DNA of 64,000 bases from Pseudomonas sp. R28(2017) (GCF_002112505.1 NZ_NEHW01000004.1:186001-250000), one strand, 5' to 3'; shown: positions 31,235 to 40,448, counted from the first letter of the stretch. The notes: generated from the sequence alone by a model not told the origin. Numbers and translations: made by a program.

Positions 31235-31936
31235 ATGGCTGTAGCCCAAAATGGGGAGTCGCGGTTCGATTATTACTGGCGCCAGCAGGGCGAATGGGTC
31301 GAGGAACCCAACCAGCGGCGCGGTGGTGAAAGTGGCGTGCAACGCCTGAACGATGGCAACGGCAAGGTGTTGTATGCCAAGCGTCAGGTCGGCCACATCT
31401 ATCGCAGCCTGTTGCACCCATTCGGCAGGCCGACCGTGCTGCGCGAACTCGATGCACTGAACAGCTTCGAGCAACTGGGTGTGCGCGTGCCACGCATCGT
31501 GTTTTGTGGTGCCGAGCGTGACCCCGAGCACCAATGGCGGGCGCTGCTGGTCAGCGAGGCGCTGGACGGCTTTGTCGAACTCGACACGTGGCACGCCGAA
31601 GGCGCCCGCGAGCGCTATCCTCAGGCCGTGCATGAACGCATGCTCAAGGACCTGGCCGACAACCTGGCGCGCATGCACCTGGGCCACTGGCAGCATGGCT
31701 GCCTGTACGGCAAGCACGTCTTCATCAAGGTCATCGGCGAGGGTGAGCAGGCCCGCGTCGAGGTAGCACTCCTGGACCTGGAAAAGTGCCGACGACGCAT
31801 CAGCTGTCAGCGGGCTGCGGGTAACGACCTGCGCCAGCTGCGCCGCCACTCGTCGCTAAATGACACGGAATGGCAAACGCTGCTCTATTTTTACCAGATG
31901 GCGTTTGGCAGCGCTGTCAAAGGGTTAGGGCAATGA
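31235..31936 (+). CDS. InaA / lipopolysaccharide-kinase family protein
   Basis: A 233-residue protein-kinase-like fold protein related to InaA and WaaP/KdkA LPS core kinases. VLYAKRQVG contains the likely ATP-anchoring Lys, NLARMHLGHWQHGCLYGKHVFI is the catalytic loop, and VALLDLEKCRRR the metal-binding loop. The loop lacks the Asp of the HxD motif present in WaaP (QHGCLY here), a feature of the InaA branch, so kinase activity is not assured. It lies six bases after the methyltransferase and overlaps the next small gene (ATGA). An upstream TTG would add one residue. Confidence 0.82.
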   Translation: MAVAQNGESRFDYYWRQQGEWVEEPNQRRGGESGVQRLNDGNGKVLYAKRQVGHIYRSLLHPFGRPTVLRELDALNSFEQLGVRVPRIVFCGAERDPEHQWRALLVSEALDGFVELDTWHAEGARERYPQAVHERMLKDLADNLARMHLGHWQHGCLYGKHVFIKVIGEGEQARVEVALLDLEKCRRRISCQRAAGNDLRQLRRHSSLNDTEWQTLLYFYQMAFGSAVKGLGQ

Positions 31937-32154
31937 AACTAGAAATCGCTCGAGCTTTGTTCCTGGTGGCTGGCTTGGCCGTGACCACGGCGGCGGTAGC
32001 GGCCTGGGAAGAGCCGCGGCCTGTGGTATTCAGCAAGGCAGACCAGTGTGCGATACCGCGTGAGGTCAAGGCGCAGCAGAGCCAGGCCCAGCCGGATCAG
32101 GACCTGTTGCTGTTCCTCTTCGGCATGCGCCAGGGGCTTCGGCCGTTTGGCTGA
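31933..32154 (+). CDS. Small exported protein of the ColR-controlled operon
   Basis: A 73-residue protein beginning inside the stop codon of the kinase (ATGA). It has a signal-peptide-like N terminus (MKLEIARALFLVAGLAVTTAAVAAW, cleavage likely after Ala-x-Ala near 24) and a short polar mature part containing a single Cys and a C-terminal hydrophobic stretch LLLFLFGMRQGL. I do not recognise the family. Genetic coupling suggests it works with the LPS-modifying kinase and methyltransferase in the envelope. Confidence 0.75.
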   Translation: MKLEIARALFLVAGLAVTTAAVAAWEEPRPVVFSKADQCAIPREVKAQQSQAQPDQDLLLFLFGMRQGLRPFG

Positions 32155-32179
32155 TACAGCTCGAGCAAGATGCAAGATG

Positions 32180-32210
32180 AAGGCCTCGCAATCGCGAGGC
32201 CTTTGTTTTT
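32180..32210. terminator. Bidirectional terminator between the ColR operon and mexW
   Basis: AAGGCCTCGC-AATC-GCGAGGCCTT followed by TGTTTTT on the + strand. It ends the methyltransferase operon; the minus strand lacks a long T-run but the stem may also limit mexW read-through. Confidence 0.88.
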
Positions 32211-32249
32211 GTGACTCAAAGCATTTGCGCGCTCCTACAGGGGGCGCGT

Positions 32250-35200
32250 TCATGCAGCTATCGGCTGCCGGGCGGCTGACTTGTGTGCCAGCAAGGTGTA
32301 GATACACGGCAGCACGAACAGGGTAAACAAGGTGCCGATCGACATCCCGGTGGCGATCACCGTGCCGATATCGAACCGGCTCACCGCACCTGCCCCGGTG
32401 GCCAGGATCAGCGGCACCATGCCGAACACCATCGCCGCCGTGGTCATCAGTACCGGCCGCAGGCGAATGGCGGCAGCTTCCTCGATGGCCTGGCGAACGT
32501 TCAAGCCCTTTTCCTCACGCAACTGGTTGGCAAACTCGACGATCAGAATGCCGTGCTTGCTGATCAGGCCGATCAGCGTCACCAGCCCCACCTGTGTGTA
32601 GATGTTCATGCTGGAGATGCCCAGGAACAGCGGCAGCAGCGCGCCACAGATCGACAGCGGCACGGTTACCAGAATCACCAGCGGGTCGCGGAAGCTCTCG
32701 AATTGCGCGGCCAGCACCAGGAATATGATCGCCAGCGCCAGGCCAAAGGTCACCCACAGCGCGCTGCCTTCCTGCACGTACTGCCGTGCTGTGCCGGCAT
32801 AGTCGAAGGAAAAGCCTTCCGGTGCTTCTTCCCGGGCAATATCGCCCACGGTCTGCAACGCCTCGCCGATGCTGACCATCGGTACCCCCTGGATGATTGC
32901 CGAGTTCAGCTGCTGGAACTGGTTGAGCTGGCGCGGGCGCGCGCGGTCACTGAGGGTGATAAGGGTCGACAAGGGCAGCAGCTGCCCTTGCTCGTTCTTC
33001 ACGTAGTAGTTGTTCAACCAGCCGGCGTTGTCCCGATAGGGCCGCTCGACCTGGGCAATCACCTTGTAGCTGCGGCCCTCGAGGGTAAAACGGTTGATTT
33101 CCGCCTCGCCCAGCAGGGTAGCCAGGGTACCGCCCAGCGCATCCATCGAAACGCCCATCTGCGCCGCCTTGGCCCGGTCGATGTCGACCACCACTTCGGG
33201 TTTGTCGAACGCCAGGTCGATGTCGAGGAAGGCGAACTTGCCCGATTCCTGGGCCCGTTGCTTGACCCGCTGGGCGACTTCCAGCAGGGCAGGGTAGTCG
33301 CCGGCGGTGTTGATAACGAACTGGAACGGCAGGCCCTCACCGGTACCCGGCAGCGACGGCAGGTTGAAGCCGAAGATCTGCAGCCCGCCGATCTGCTCGA
33401 GCTTGGCCTGCACCAGCGGCAGCAGCTCCATCTGGGTGCGCTGGCGTTCATTCCATGGCTTGAGCAGGAAGCCACCGATGCCGCTCTGCACGCCGTTGAA
33501 ACCGTTGATCTGGAACGACGAGTAGTACTCTGGGAAGCTCTTAAACAGCGGCGTGAACTGGTCGGTGTAGGCGTTCAGGTAATCGAGGTTGGCCGGCTGC
33601 GGCGAGCTGCTCATCATGAAGATCACGCCCTGGTCCTCGTTGGGCGCCAGTTCGTTCTGGGTGAACTTGAGCAGCACCGGGATCAGGCACAGGATGATCA
33701 CGGCAAACACCAGCACCACCGGGCGGCTGTCCAGGGTGGCGTGCAGCAGGCGCTGGTAGCGCACCTTGAGGCCTTCGAACAGCACGTCCAGCCGATGGGC
33801 CAGGCCGCTGGGGTTCTGCTCCTGGCGCAACAGCAGGGCGCACATCATCGGCGACAAGGTCAGGGCGACAATGCCGGAGATGACCACCGCGCCGGCCAGG
33901 GTCAGGGCAAACTCCTTGAACAGCGCGCCGGTGAGCCCGGTGAGGAAGCCGATGGGGGCGTAGACCGCTGCCAGGGTGATGGTCATCGACACCACGGGCA
34001 TGGCGATTTCCCGCGCACCTTCCAGGGCCGCATCGAAGGGTGACTTGCCTTCCTCCATGTGCCGGTGGATGTTCTCCACCACCACGATGGCATCGTCCAC
34101 CACCAGGCCGATGGCCAGCACCATCGCCAGCAGTGTCAGCAGGTTCAGCGAATAACCCATCATCTGCATGAAGAACAGCACGCCGATCATCGACAGCGGA
34201 ATGGTCACCACCGGGATCAGCACCGAGCGCAGGGCGCCGAGGAACAGGAACACCACCACGATGACGATCAGCACCGCCTCGCCCAAGGTCTTGATCACTT
34301 CGTCGATGGAAGCCTGGATGAACAGCGTGGCGTCGTAGGCGATCGAGACCTTCAGCGCCGACGGCAGCTGGCTTTCCAGTTCCGGCATGATGCGCCGCAC
34401 TTCCTTGATCACGTCCAGCGGGTTGGCCGCCGGGGTGGCCTTGATGCCGATGTAGACCGACGGCGTGCCATCGAAGGAGCTGACCGTGTCGTAGTTCTCT
34501 GCGCCCATCTCCACCCGTGCCACGTCGCCCAGCAGCACCCGGCTGTCACCGGACACCTTGACTGGCAATGCGGCGAAGGCTTCGGCCGATTTCAGCTCGG
34601 TGCTGGCGTTGATGCTGGTGACCACGTACTCGCCCTTCACCTCGCCGGCGGCGGAAAGGAAGTTGTAGCGGCGTACGGCATTGGTCACGTCGGTGGCCGC
34701 AAGCCCGAAGCCGGCCAGCTTCACCGGGTCGATCCAGATGCGCATGGCGAACACCTGGTTGCCGAGGATCTCCGCCTCGGCCATGCCCGGCAGGGTCGCC
34801 AGCTTGGGCTGGATCACCCGCGACAGGTAATCGGTGATCTGCGGGTTGCTCATCTCCTTGCTGTAGAAGCTGATGTACATCAGCGCCGAGGCATCGGCGG
34901 CTTCCTTGCTCAGGACCGGGTCTTCGGCGTCCTGCGGCAACTGGTTGCGCACCTCGTTGGCCTTGGCCAAAAGCTCGGTGAACAGGCGGTCGCTGTCGGC
35001 GCCGATGCGTGCGTAGATGGAAATCACCGAGAAGTTCTGCCGGCTGACCGAGGTCATGTAGTCGATGCCTTCGGCGCTGGCCAGGCTCTGTTGCAGCGGC
35101 TGGGTGATGTAGCCCTGGATGGTCTCGGCGTTGGCCCCGGGGTAGGCGGTGGTCACCGTGATCAGGGCGTTTTCCATTTTCGGGTACTGGCGGATCTGCA

Positions 35201-35294
35201 GTTTGTTCCAGGCCTGGAAGCCGAGCAGCAGGATCAGCAGGCTGACCACGCTGGCCAGCACCGGGCGGCGGATGAACGGGTCGGTGAACGCCAT
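32250..35294 (-). CDS. mexW: RND multidrug efflux permease (MexW-like)
   Basis: A 1014-residue inner-membrane proton/drug antiporter starting at MAFTDPFIRRPVLASVV. Typical RND features are visible: N-terminal span with FIRRPVLA, the TM4 motif LAMVLAIGLVVDDAIVVVENIHRHM carrying the adjacent Asp pair for proton transfer, two large periplasmic loops, and QVGLVTLIGLISKHGILIVEFAN in TM10-11. The start is preferred to an upstream ATG at 35375 inside mexV. It follows mexV by 13 bases on the minus strand. The symbol rests on matching synteny with mexVW in P. aeruginosa. Confidence 0.88.
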   Translation of the reverse strand: MAFTDPFIRRPVLASVVSLLILLLGFQAWNKLQIRQYPKMENALITVTTAYPGANAETIQGYITQPLQQSLASAEGIDYMTSVSRQNFSVISIYARIGADSDRLFTELLAKANEVRNQLPQDAEDPVLSKEAADASALMYISFYSKEMSNPQITDYLSRVIQPKLATLPGMAEAEILGNQVFAMRIWIDPVKLAGFGLAATDVTNAVRRYNFLSAAGEVKGEYVVTSINASTELKSAEAFAALPVKVSGDSRVLLGDVARVEMGAENYDTVSSFDGTPSVYIGIKATPAANPLDVIKEVRRIMPELESQLPSALKVSIAYDATLFIQASIDEVIKTLGEAVLIVIVVVFLFLGALRSVLIPVVTIPLSMIGVLFFMQMMGYSLNLLTLLAMVLAIGLVVDDAIVVVENIHRHMEEGKSPFDAALEGAREIAMPVVSMTITLAAVYAPIGFLTGLTGALFKEFALTLAGAVVISGIVALTLSPMMCALLLRQEQNPSGLAHRLDVLFEGLKVRYQRLLHATLDSRPVVLVFAVIILCLIPVLLKFTQNELAPNEDQGVIFMMSSSPQPANLDYLNAYTDQFTPLFKSFPEYYSSFQINGFNGVQSGIGGFLLKPWNERQRTQMELLPLVQAKLEQIGGLQIFGFNLPSLPGTGEGLPFQFVINTAGDYPALLEVAQRVKQRAQESGKFAFLDIDLAFDKPEVVVDIDRAKAAQMGVSMDALGGTLATLLGEAEINRFTLEGRSYKVIAQVERPYRDNAGWLNNYYVKNEQGQLLPLSTLITLSDRARPRQLNQFQQLNSAIIQGVPMVSIGEALQTVGDIAREEAPEGFSFDYAGTARQYVQEGSALWVTFGLALAIIFLVLAAQFESFRDPLVILVTVPLSICGALLPLFLGISSMNIYTQVGLVTLIGLISKHGILIVEFANQLREEKGLNVRQAIEEAAAIRLRPVLMTTAAMVFGMVPLILATGAGAVSRFDIGTVIATGMSIGTLFTLFVLPCIYTLLAHKSAARQPIAA

Positions 35295-35307
35295 GCCTGC
35301 CTCCTGC

Positions 35308-36456
35308 TCAGTCGGTGCGCGGTGTGCCCTGTTCGGGCTTGAGCGCGCTGTCCTGGCCAATGCGGATGGCCGCACCCGGGGTCAGCTTGAGCTGCCCGGC
35401 GGTCACCACCTGTTCGCCGGCCTGGAGGCCCTTGCTGACCACCACCACGCCATCGCGGCGCTCACCGGTCTGTACGGTGCGCTGTTCGGCGCTTAGCTGC
35501 GGCTGGCCCTTTTCGTCGTTTTCAGGGTTGCCGTCCTTGTCCTTCTTCGGTGTGGCGACGTACACCGAGTTGCCGTACAGGGTGTAGGTGATGGCGCTTT
35601 CCGGGACGACCACCTGGGGCTGCGGGTCGGGCAGCAGGATCAGCAGGTTGGCGAACATGCCGGGCAGCAGCTTGTCGTCCGGGTTGGCCAGGGTCGCGCG
35701 CACCAGCAGGTTGCGGGTGTTCTCATCGACCTTGGGGTTGATCGCGCTGAGGCTGGCCGGGAACGTCTGCCCCGGATACGCCGCCACCTGCACCAGCACC
35801 TGCTGGCCCAGGCTCAGGTGCGGCAAGGCCTGCTCCGGTACGTTGAAGTCGACGTACAGGCTGGACAGGTCCTGCAGGGTGGCGATCACCGTGCCGGCGG
35901 CCAGGTACTGGCCGATGTCCACCTGGCGAATGCCGATGGTGCCACTGAACGGCGCGTTGATGCTTTTCTTGATCTTCTGCGCCTTGAGCTGTTCGACCAC
36001 CGCCTGATTGCGCCGGTACTGGGAGGACAGGCGATCGAACTCACCGCGGGAGATGGCGGCATCGCCGACCAGCTGGCTGCCGCGGCCGAAGTCGACCTTG
36101 GCCAGCCCCAGGTCGGCCTGGGCGGTGCCGAGCAGGGCGGTTTCCTGGTCGTCGTTGAGCTGCAGCAGCGGCTGCCCGGCTTTGACCTTTTGCCCGGAGT
36201 CGAAGTACAGGGCCTTGACGATGCCTTCCACTTCCAGGCTCAGCTCGACGCCCTGCAATGCCTTCAGGCTGCCTACGGCAGGCAGGCGCTCTTGCCACTG
36301 GCGCTGTTCGGCCGGGGCAGCGGCAACGGTGATGGGCGGCCGAGGGGCGGAGAACATCTGGATCTGTTGGTAGATCGAGAAGCCTTTGTAGCCCCCCAGG
36401 GCCAGCACGATCAGCAGAACGACGGCCAACATGATGAGCATGCGGCGGCGCAGCAT
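35308..36456 (-). CDS. mexV: RND periplasmic adaptor protein (MexV-like)
   Basis: A 382-residue membrane-fusion protein: N-terminal anchor MLIMLAVVLLIVLALGGY, biotinyl-lipoyl-like halves (GIVKALYFDSGQKVKAGQPLLQL and SINAPFSGTIGIRQVDIGQYL) flanking an alpha-hairpin, then the beta-barrel and membrane-proximal domains. A Lys/Asp/Asn-rich insertion (KKDKDGNPENDEKGQ) interrupts the C-terminal domain. No outer-membrane channel gene is in this operon, so the pump probably uses an OprM/TtgC-type channel encoded elsewhere. Confidence 0.87.
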   Translation of the reverse strand: MLRRRMLIMLAVVLLIVLALGGYKGFSIYQQIQMFSAPRPPITVAAAPAEQRQWQERLPAVGSLKALQGVELSLEVEGIVKALYFDSGQKVKAGQPLLQLNDDQETALLGTAQADLGLAKVDFGRGSQLVGDAAISRGEFDRLSSQYRRNQAVVEQLKAQKIKKSINAPFSGTIGIRQVDIGQYLAAGTVIATLQDLSSLYVDFNVPEQALPHLSLGQQVLVQVAAYPGQTFPASLSAINPKVDENTRNLLVRATLANPDDKLLPGMFANLLILLPDPQPQVVVPESAITYTLYGNSVYVATPKKDKDGNPENDEKGQPQLSAEQRTVQTGERRDGVVVVSKGLQAGEQVVTAGQLKLTPGAAIRIGQDSALKPEQGTPRTD

Positions 36457-36575
36457 AAGTCCGGTTCCTTGGATGTGTTGTTATTCGTTTTGACACGACA
36501 ACGGGCGATCCTGCCCACGTGCGGATGAGGGAAGTATTGACTGTTTTTCGAGGGAAGGGGAGATGATTACCTGCG

Positions 36576-36670
36576 TCGGCCTCTTCGCGGGCAAGCCCGC
36601 TCCCACAGGAGCGGTGTAATCTCGGGATTAGTGAGAACCCTGTGGGAGCGGGCTTGCCCGCGAAGAGGCT
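36576..36670. repeat. REP inverted pair E
   Basis: GGCCTCTTCGCGGGCAAGCC... (from 36579) and the mirror ending GCCCGCGAAGAGGCTGGTACAGG (to about 36677), spacer about 34 bases. The best match in the window to the full 35-base P. putida REP. It sits between the mexV promoter region and the DUF1513 gene end. Confidence 0.9.
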
Positions 36671-36685
36671 GGTACAGGTGTCAGA

Positions 36686-37783
36686 TCAGACCAGGTGCAG
36701 GTGGTTGTCCCAGAACCCGGACGGCAGGTCCATCGGTTGCCCGATCAGTTCGGCCTTGCGGCAGTCGTAGAAGCGGCAACGGCCCTGCCCGGAGGTGACG
36801 ACAAAGCCATCCTTGACCGCGCCAACTCCGGCGCAATCGGGCATCGGTGCATCGAGCTTCACCGCGCCGCTGTCCAGGTCCCAGACGAACAGGCGGTTGG
36901 CCCGCGGTGCGGTCAGCGCCACCAGGCGCAGGTCGCTGTGGATGGCGACGCTGGCGGTGTACTGGGCCATCGATTGCAGCTGGCGCTCTGGTACCGGGAA
37001 GGCCTTGAACGGCTCACCCGGGCGCTTGATCGCCAGCAGCTCGGCGGTTTCGTCGGCAGCGCCCATGAACTGCTGGCAGGCGGCGATGGTGCCATCGTCG
37101 CCCACCGCCAGGTGGCGCACGCTGTTCATCTGCTGGGCCAGGGTCTCCTTGCTCAGCAGGGTGCCGTCGCGCTGCATCAGCACCAGGCTCGGCTGCATCG
37201 CGTCGAGGTTCATCTCGACCCGGCTTTCGGCCTCGGTGCGGATACCGCCGTTGGCCACGACCAGGGTTTCGCCGTCCGGCAGCCAGGCCACTTCATGAGG
37301 GCCGATGCCGTGGGTCGGGATCTCGCCGGTGTGTACCAGGCGTTCGCCCTCGAAACGGTACACGCCGAGCACGCCACGGCCGGGGTCGGTGGTGTCGTTC
37401 TCGGTGGCATACAGCCATTCGCCACCTTTGTGGATCACCGCATGGCCATAAAAGTGCCGGTTCGGTTGCGAGGTGACGGTCTGCAGCAGGCGCCCGTCGC
37501 GCAGGTCGACCAGGTAGCTTTCGGTACCGGGGCGGCGCGCGACGAACAGGGCGATCGGCAGCTCGGGGTGGTTGATGATGGCATGGCAACGCTGGGCGAC
37601 CTGGGTGCTGAACACCTGGGTGCCGTCCAGGCGGAACCCGACCGCATAATGCTTGCCGTCGCCATCGTCACGCGCCGACAGCAGCAAAGGTTCGCTGCCT
37701 TTGTTGCGCAGCAGGCTCCAACCGCCCAGGGTCAGGGCGCTGAGCAATACGCTACCGAGTTTGAGGGCCTGGCGTCGCAGCAT
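36686..37783 (-). CDS. DUF1513 domain exported protein
   Basis: A 365-residue protein with an N-terminal MLRRQALKLGSVLLSALTLGGW that looks like a signal with a weak twin-Arg character (RRQALK). The rest has repeated beta-strand blades (for example HEVAWLPDGETLVVANGG and VAIHSDLRLVALTAPRANRLFVWDL), consistent with a beta-propeller. Last gene of the imelysin/di-haem set, two bases after the previous stop. Function unknown; the association with imelysins suggests iron or redox work in the periplasm. Confidence 0.82.
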   Translation of the reverse strand: MLRRQALKLGSVLLSALTLGGWSLLRNKGSEPLLLSARDDGDGKHYAVGFRLDGTQVFSTQVAQRCHAIINHPELPIALFVARRPGTESYLVDLRDGRLLQTVTSQPNRHFYGHAVIHKGGEWLYATENDTTDPGRGVLGVYRFEGERLVHTGEIPTHGIGPHEVAWLPDGETLVVANGGIRTEAESRVEMNLDAMQPSLVLMQRDGTLLSKETLAQQMNSVRHLAVGDDGTIAACQQFMGAADETAELLAIKRPGEPFKAFPVPERQLQSMAQYTASVAIHSDLRLVALTAPRANRLFVWDLDSGAVKLDAPMPDCAGVGAVKDGFVVTSGQGRCRFYDCRKAELIGQPMDLPSGFWDNHLHLV

Positions 37784-37785
37784 GA

Positions 37786-38850
37786 TCAGTCACCGTCGTT
37801 GGCATTGAAGCCCAGCTGGATGTTCAGCGCCTTGGCCAGGTCGCCTTCGTGCAGGCGGTGGACGGCGTTGAGGGCATCGTAGATCTGGTTGAGGGTCTGC
37901 TGCCCGGCGTCGTCGGCCAGCAGCTCGCCGAGGGTCTTCTGGTTGTCGGCCAGCAGTTTGAGCGCCGTAGCGTAGGCGTCGTCGATCTTCTGCGCCAGGG
38001 CTTTCTGATCGCTGGGCAGCAGGCCGCGCAGGCCCTGGTTGTCGACCCCGACCCACACGGCCTGGGCAGCCTTGAGGGTGGCTTCCAGGCTCTTGAGCGA
38101 GGAGTGGCTGCGCCAGGCTTCGGCCTGCAGCGGCTGTGGAATGCCCTTGCTCTGGCGGCCCATCGGCGCGCCCAGCTTCTTCTTCAGGGTATCCAGGGCG
38201 GTGACCTGAGAGCGCAGCAGGTCGGCGATCGCCTCGTGGGAATCGGCGTAGCGCTGGTTGGGGAACTTGGTCATCTGCGACAGCATGCCGTCGGTGCTGT
38301 TCCAGGTCTTGAGGATGTCTTCGGCCAGGCCCTTCTGGTGATCGGCGATGGCCACCAGCAGCGGGCAGTAGCGGGCTTTCTGCTCGGCGGTGGCGATGTC
38401 CGGCTTGCTGTCGAAGAGGATGTATTCGTAAGCCGACAGGCCGCGCACCACGACGCTGGCCTTGCCCAGGGCGGCGGCATCGACCGGCTTGTCGCCGTTG
38501 ACCAGCTGTTCGACCTGGCGGCCGACCAGGTTCTTCTTGTCGGGCCAGAACTGTACCTGCCAGGCGCGGTTGCCTTCGGCCAGCGGGCCGACCAGCAGTG
38601 GTTGCAGTTCGGCCCAGGCTTTCTGCGCGTTGAGGAAATCGGCGCGTGCGGTGTCCAGGCTTTCCTTGCCTTCACAGTAGGCCAGGGCACTGGCGGCCAG
38701 CTGGCGGTCGGCTTCGACCCAGCGGCTGTAGGTCGGCAGGATCACCTGCTTGGCGATGGCGGCGGAAGTCACTGCCTGTGGGTCCTGCGGCGAGCAGGCA
38801 CCCAGGGCGAGTGCGGCGAGGCTGGTGAACAACAGTTTGGGTCGGAACAT
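37786..38850 (-). CDS. Imelysin-family lipoprotein
   Basis: A 354-residue protein with a lipobox (LAALALGAC, Cys about 19), so it is lipid-anchored. It has the imelysin helical-bundle pattern, with RGLSAYEYILFD at the place of the GxHxxE signature; Ser replaces His, so the metal site differs from that in the larger paralogue upstream. Third gene of the minus-strand set (20 bases after the di-haem gene). An iron-binding or structural role is inferred from the family (EfeO, IrpA, IcmP). Confidence 0.82.
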   Translation of the reverse strand: MFRPKLLFTSLAALALGACSPQDPQAVTSAAIAKQVILPTYSRWVEADRQLAASALAYCEGKESLDTARADFLNAQKAWAELQPLLVGPLAEGNRAWQVQFWPDKKNLVGRQVEQLVNGDKPVDAAALGKASVVVRGLSAYEYILFDSKPDIATAEQKARYCPLLVAIADHQKGLAEDILKTWNSTDGMLSQMTKFPNQRYADSHEAIADLLRSQVTALDTLKKKLGAPMGRQSKGIPQPLQAEAWRSHSSLKSLEATLKAAQAVWVGVDNQGLRGLLPSDQKALAQKIDDAYATALKLLADNQKTLGELLADDAGQQTLNQIYDALNAVHRLHEGDLAKALNIQLGFNANDGD

Positions 38851-38869
38851 GCCCGGCTCCTTGCGCGTT

Positions 38870-40297
38870 TTAAAGTGAGTTCAGGAAGGCCAGCAACGCG
38901 GCGCGCTGCTCGGCATTGAAGGTCAAGACATGGTCGCGCGCCGGCTGGGCTTCGCCGCCATGCCAGAGCACGGCTTCGAGCAGGTTGCGGGCGCGGCCGT
39001 CGTGCAGGTACTGGGTGTGGCCGCTGACCGCTTCGGTCAGGCCGATGCCCCACAACGGCGGGGTACGCCAGTCCTGGCCGTTGGCAGCGAATTCGGTGCG
39101 CTCGTCGGCCAGGCCCGGGCCCATGTCGTGCAGCAACAGGTCGCTGTATGGGCGGATCACCTGGTTGGCCAGCTCCGCTTCGGCGGTGTTGGCGGCGGTG
39201 GTGAACTGCGGGGTATGGCAGGCCTGGCAACCGGCCTGGAAGAACAGGTTCTTGCCGGCCAGCACTTGCGGCGCGCCGACGTCACGACGGGCAGGCACGC
39301 CGAGGTTGCGGGTGTAGAAGGTGACCAGGCGCAGGATGTTGTCGCTGACTTCCTTCTCGTCGCCTTCGCCGTTGCCATTGGGCGCGGCCAGGCAGTCGAG
39401 CTGGGCCGCGGTGCAGTCGTCCTTCGCTTGCAAGGTGCTGGTCAGGCCCATGTCACCGTTGAAGGCGTGCACGTTCTGCTGATTGACGTTGGGCTGCCCG
39501 GCCTTCCAGCCGAAGCGGCCGATCACGGTCTTGCCCTGGGCGTCGTCCCAGACCCGGTTGGCGCGGCCGCGGATGCCGTCGTGGTTGCGGTCGTCCGGGT
39601 CTTCGTTGGCCAGGATGTCCGCCTCGGGGATGGCCTCGAGCAGGCCCAGGCCGATCATCGGCGGGGCCACGCGGGCGGAGAAGCGCGTATCGGGGTGCAT
39701 CGGGCCATAGCCGAGCTGGGTGATCTGCAGGGTCGGGCGGCGCAGCTCGACTGGGTGGCCGTCGTTGAAGGTGACGGTCTGGGTGGTGTAGCTCACCCGC
39801 ACCTTGCCCTCCGGCGCCACGCCGGGGATGGCCATGTCCTGCAACTGGGTGCCGTAGACGGGTTCGGGGACCACGCCCAGGCGCTCGATTTCTTTGGCCA
39901 GGTAAGGCTGATCGGGGATCGACAGGCGCACCAGCATGCCCACGGCATTGCTGTCGCCCGGCTCTGGCGGGTGGCCGCGGCCGTCGCGCACGTGGCAGTT
40001 CTGGCAGGCATTGGTGTTGAACAACGGGCCCAGGCCGTCACGCGCGGTGGTGGTGGACGGGGCGATCACCCATGGGCTGCGGAAGAAGCTGTTGCCCACG
40101 GCGAAGTCCAGGCGCCGTTCGGCCGAGAGGTTGGCCGAGGGCAGGGAAAACGCCTTGCGGTCGTCGCGCTGGACCGTTGCCTGGCCACCAGACAGCGCTT
40201 CGCCGGGCTCGGCCTGGGTGAAACGCGGGGCGTCGTCACAGGCGGCAAGGGCGAGGGCCAGCAGCAGGGGGGAGAGTCGGGACAGCGACGAGGACAT
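38870..40297 (-). CDS. Di-haem oxidoreductase (DUF1111, putative thiol oxidoreductase)
   Basis: A 475-residue periplasmic protein with a lipoprotein-like leader (LLALALAACDD). Two c-type haem sites are visible: NACQNCHVRDGRG in the N-terminal third and AGCQACHTPQF in the C-terminal third, with the intervening DUF1111 sequence (FGWKAGQPNVNQQ and others). Related to cytochrome c peroxidases and MauG-like enzymes. Its place between two imelysin genes suggests it oxidises or reduces a substrate, perhaps iron, handled by them. That is inference. Confidence 0.88.
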   Translation of the reverse strand: MSSSLSRLSPLLLALALAACDDAPRFTQAEPGEALSGGQATVQRDDRKAFSLPSANLSAERRLDFAVGNSFFRSPWVIAPSTTTARDGLGPLFNTNACQNCHVRDGRGHPPEPGDSNAVGMLVRLSIPDQPYLAKEIERLGVVPEPVYGTQLQDMAIPGVAPEGKVRVSYTTQTVTFNDGHPVELRRPTLQITQLGYGPMHPDTRFSARVAPPMIGLGLLEAIPEADILANEDPDDRNHDGIRGRANRVWDDAQGKTVIGRFGWKAGQPNVNQQNVHAFNGDMGLTSTLQAKDDCTAAQLDCLAAPNGNGEGDEKEVSDNILRLVTFYTRNLGVPARRDVGAPQVLAGKNLFFQAGCQACHTPQFTTAANTAEAELANQVIRPYSDLLLHDMGPGLADERTEFAANGQDWRTPPLWGIGLTEAVSGHTQYLHDGRARNLLEAVLWHGGEAQPARDHVLTFNAEQRAALLAFLNSL

Positions 40298-40424
40298 GCA
40301 AAATCCTGGGCGTGGACGAAAAACCGGCGTGCAAGCTTAGCAGGCCGGCGTTGTTTGAATAAGAGCAATTTGCAATTACCCGGGTGAAAAGGATGTGAAA
40401 TGCCAGCATTTTCATGAGCCTGTA

Positions 40425-40445
40425 CTTGCCCGCAAAAGGGCCGCA
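40425..40445. repeat. Degenerate REP remnant
   Basis: CTTGCCCGCAAAAGGGCCGCA resembles CTTGCCCGCGAAGGGCCGCA of a REP right arm with two changes, but has no partner unit. It lies in the gap between the di-haem gene and the icmP terminator. Confidence 0.4.
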
Positions 40446-40448
40446 CAG

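Noticed and set aside
32283..34043. Open frame antisense to mexW (about 586 codons)
   Set aside because: Composition is His/Gln/Arg-rich and follows the reverse complement of conserved RND helices.
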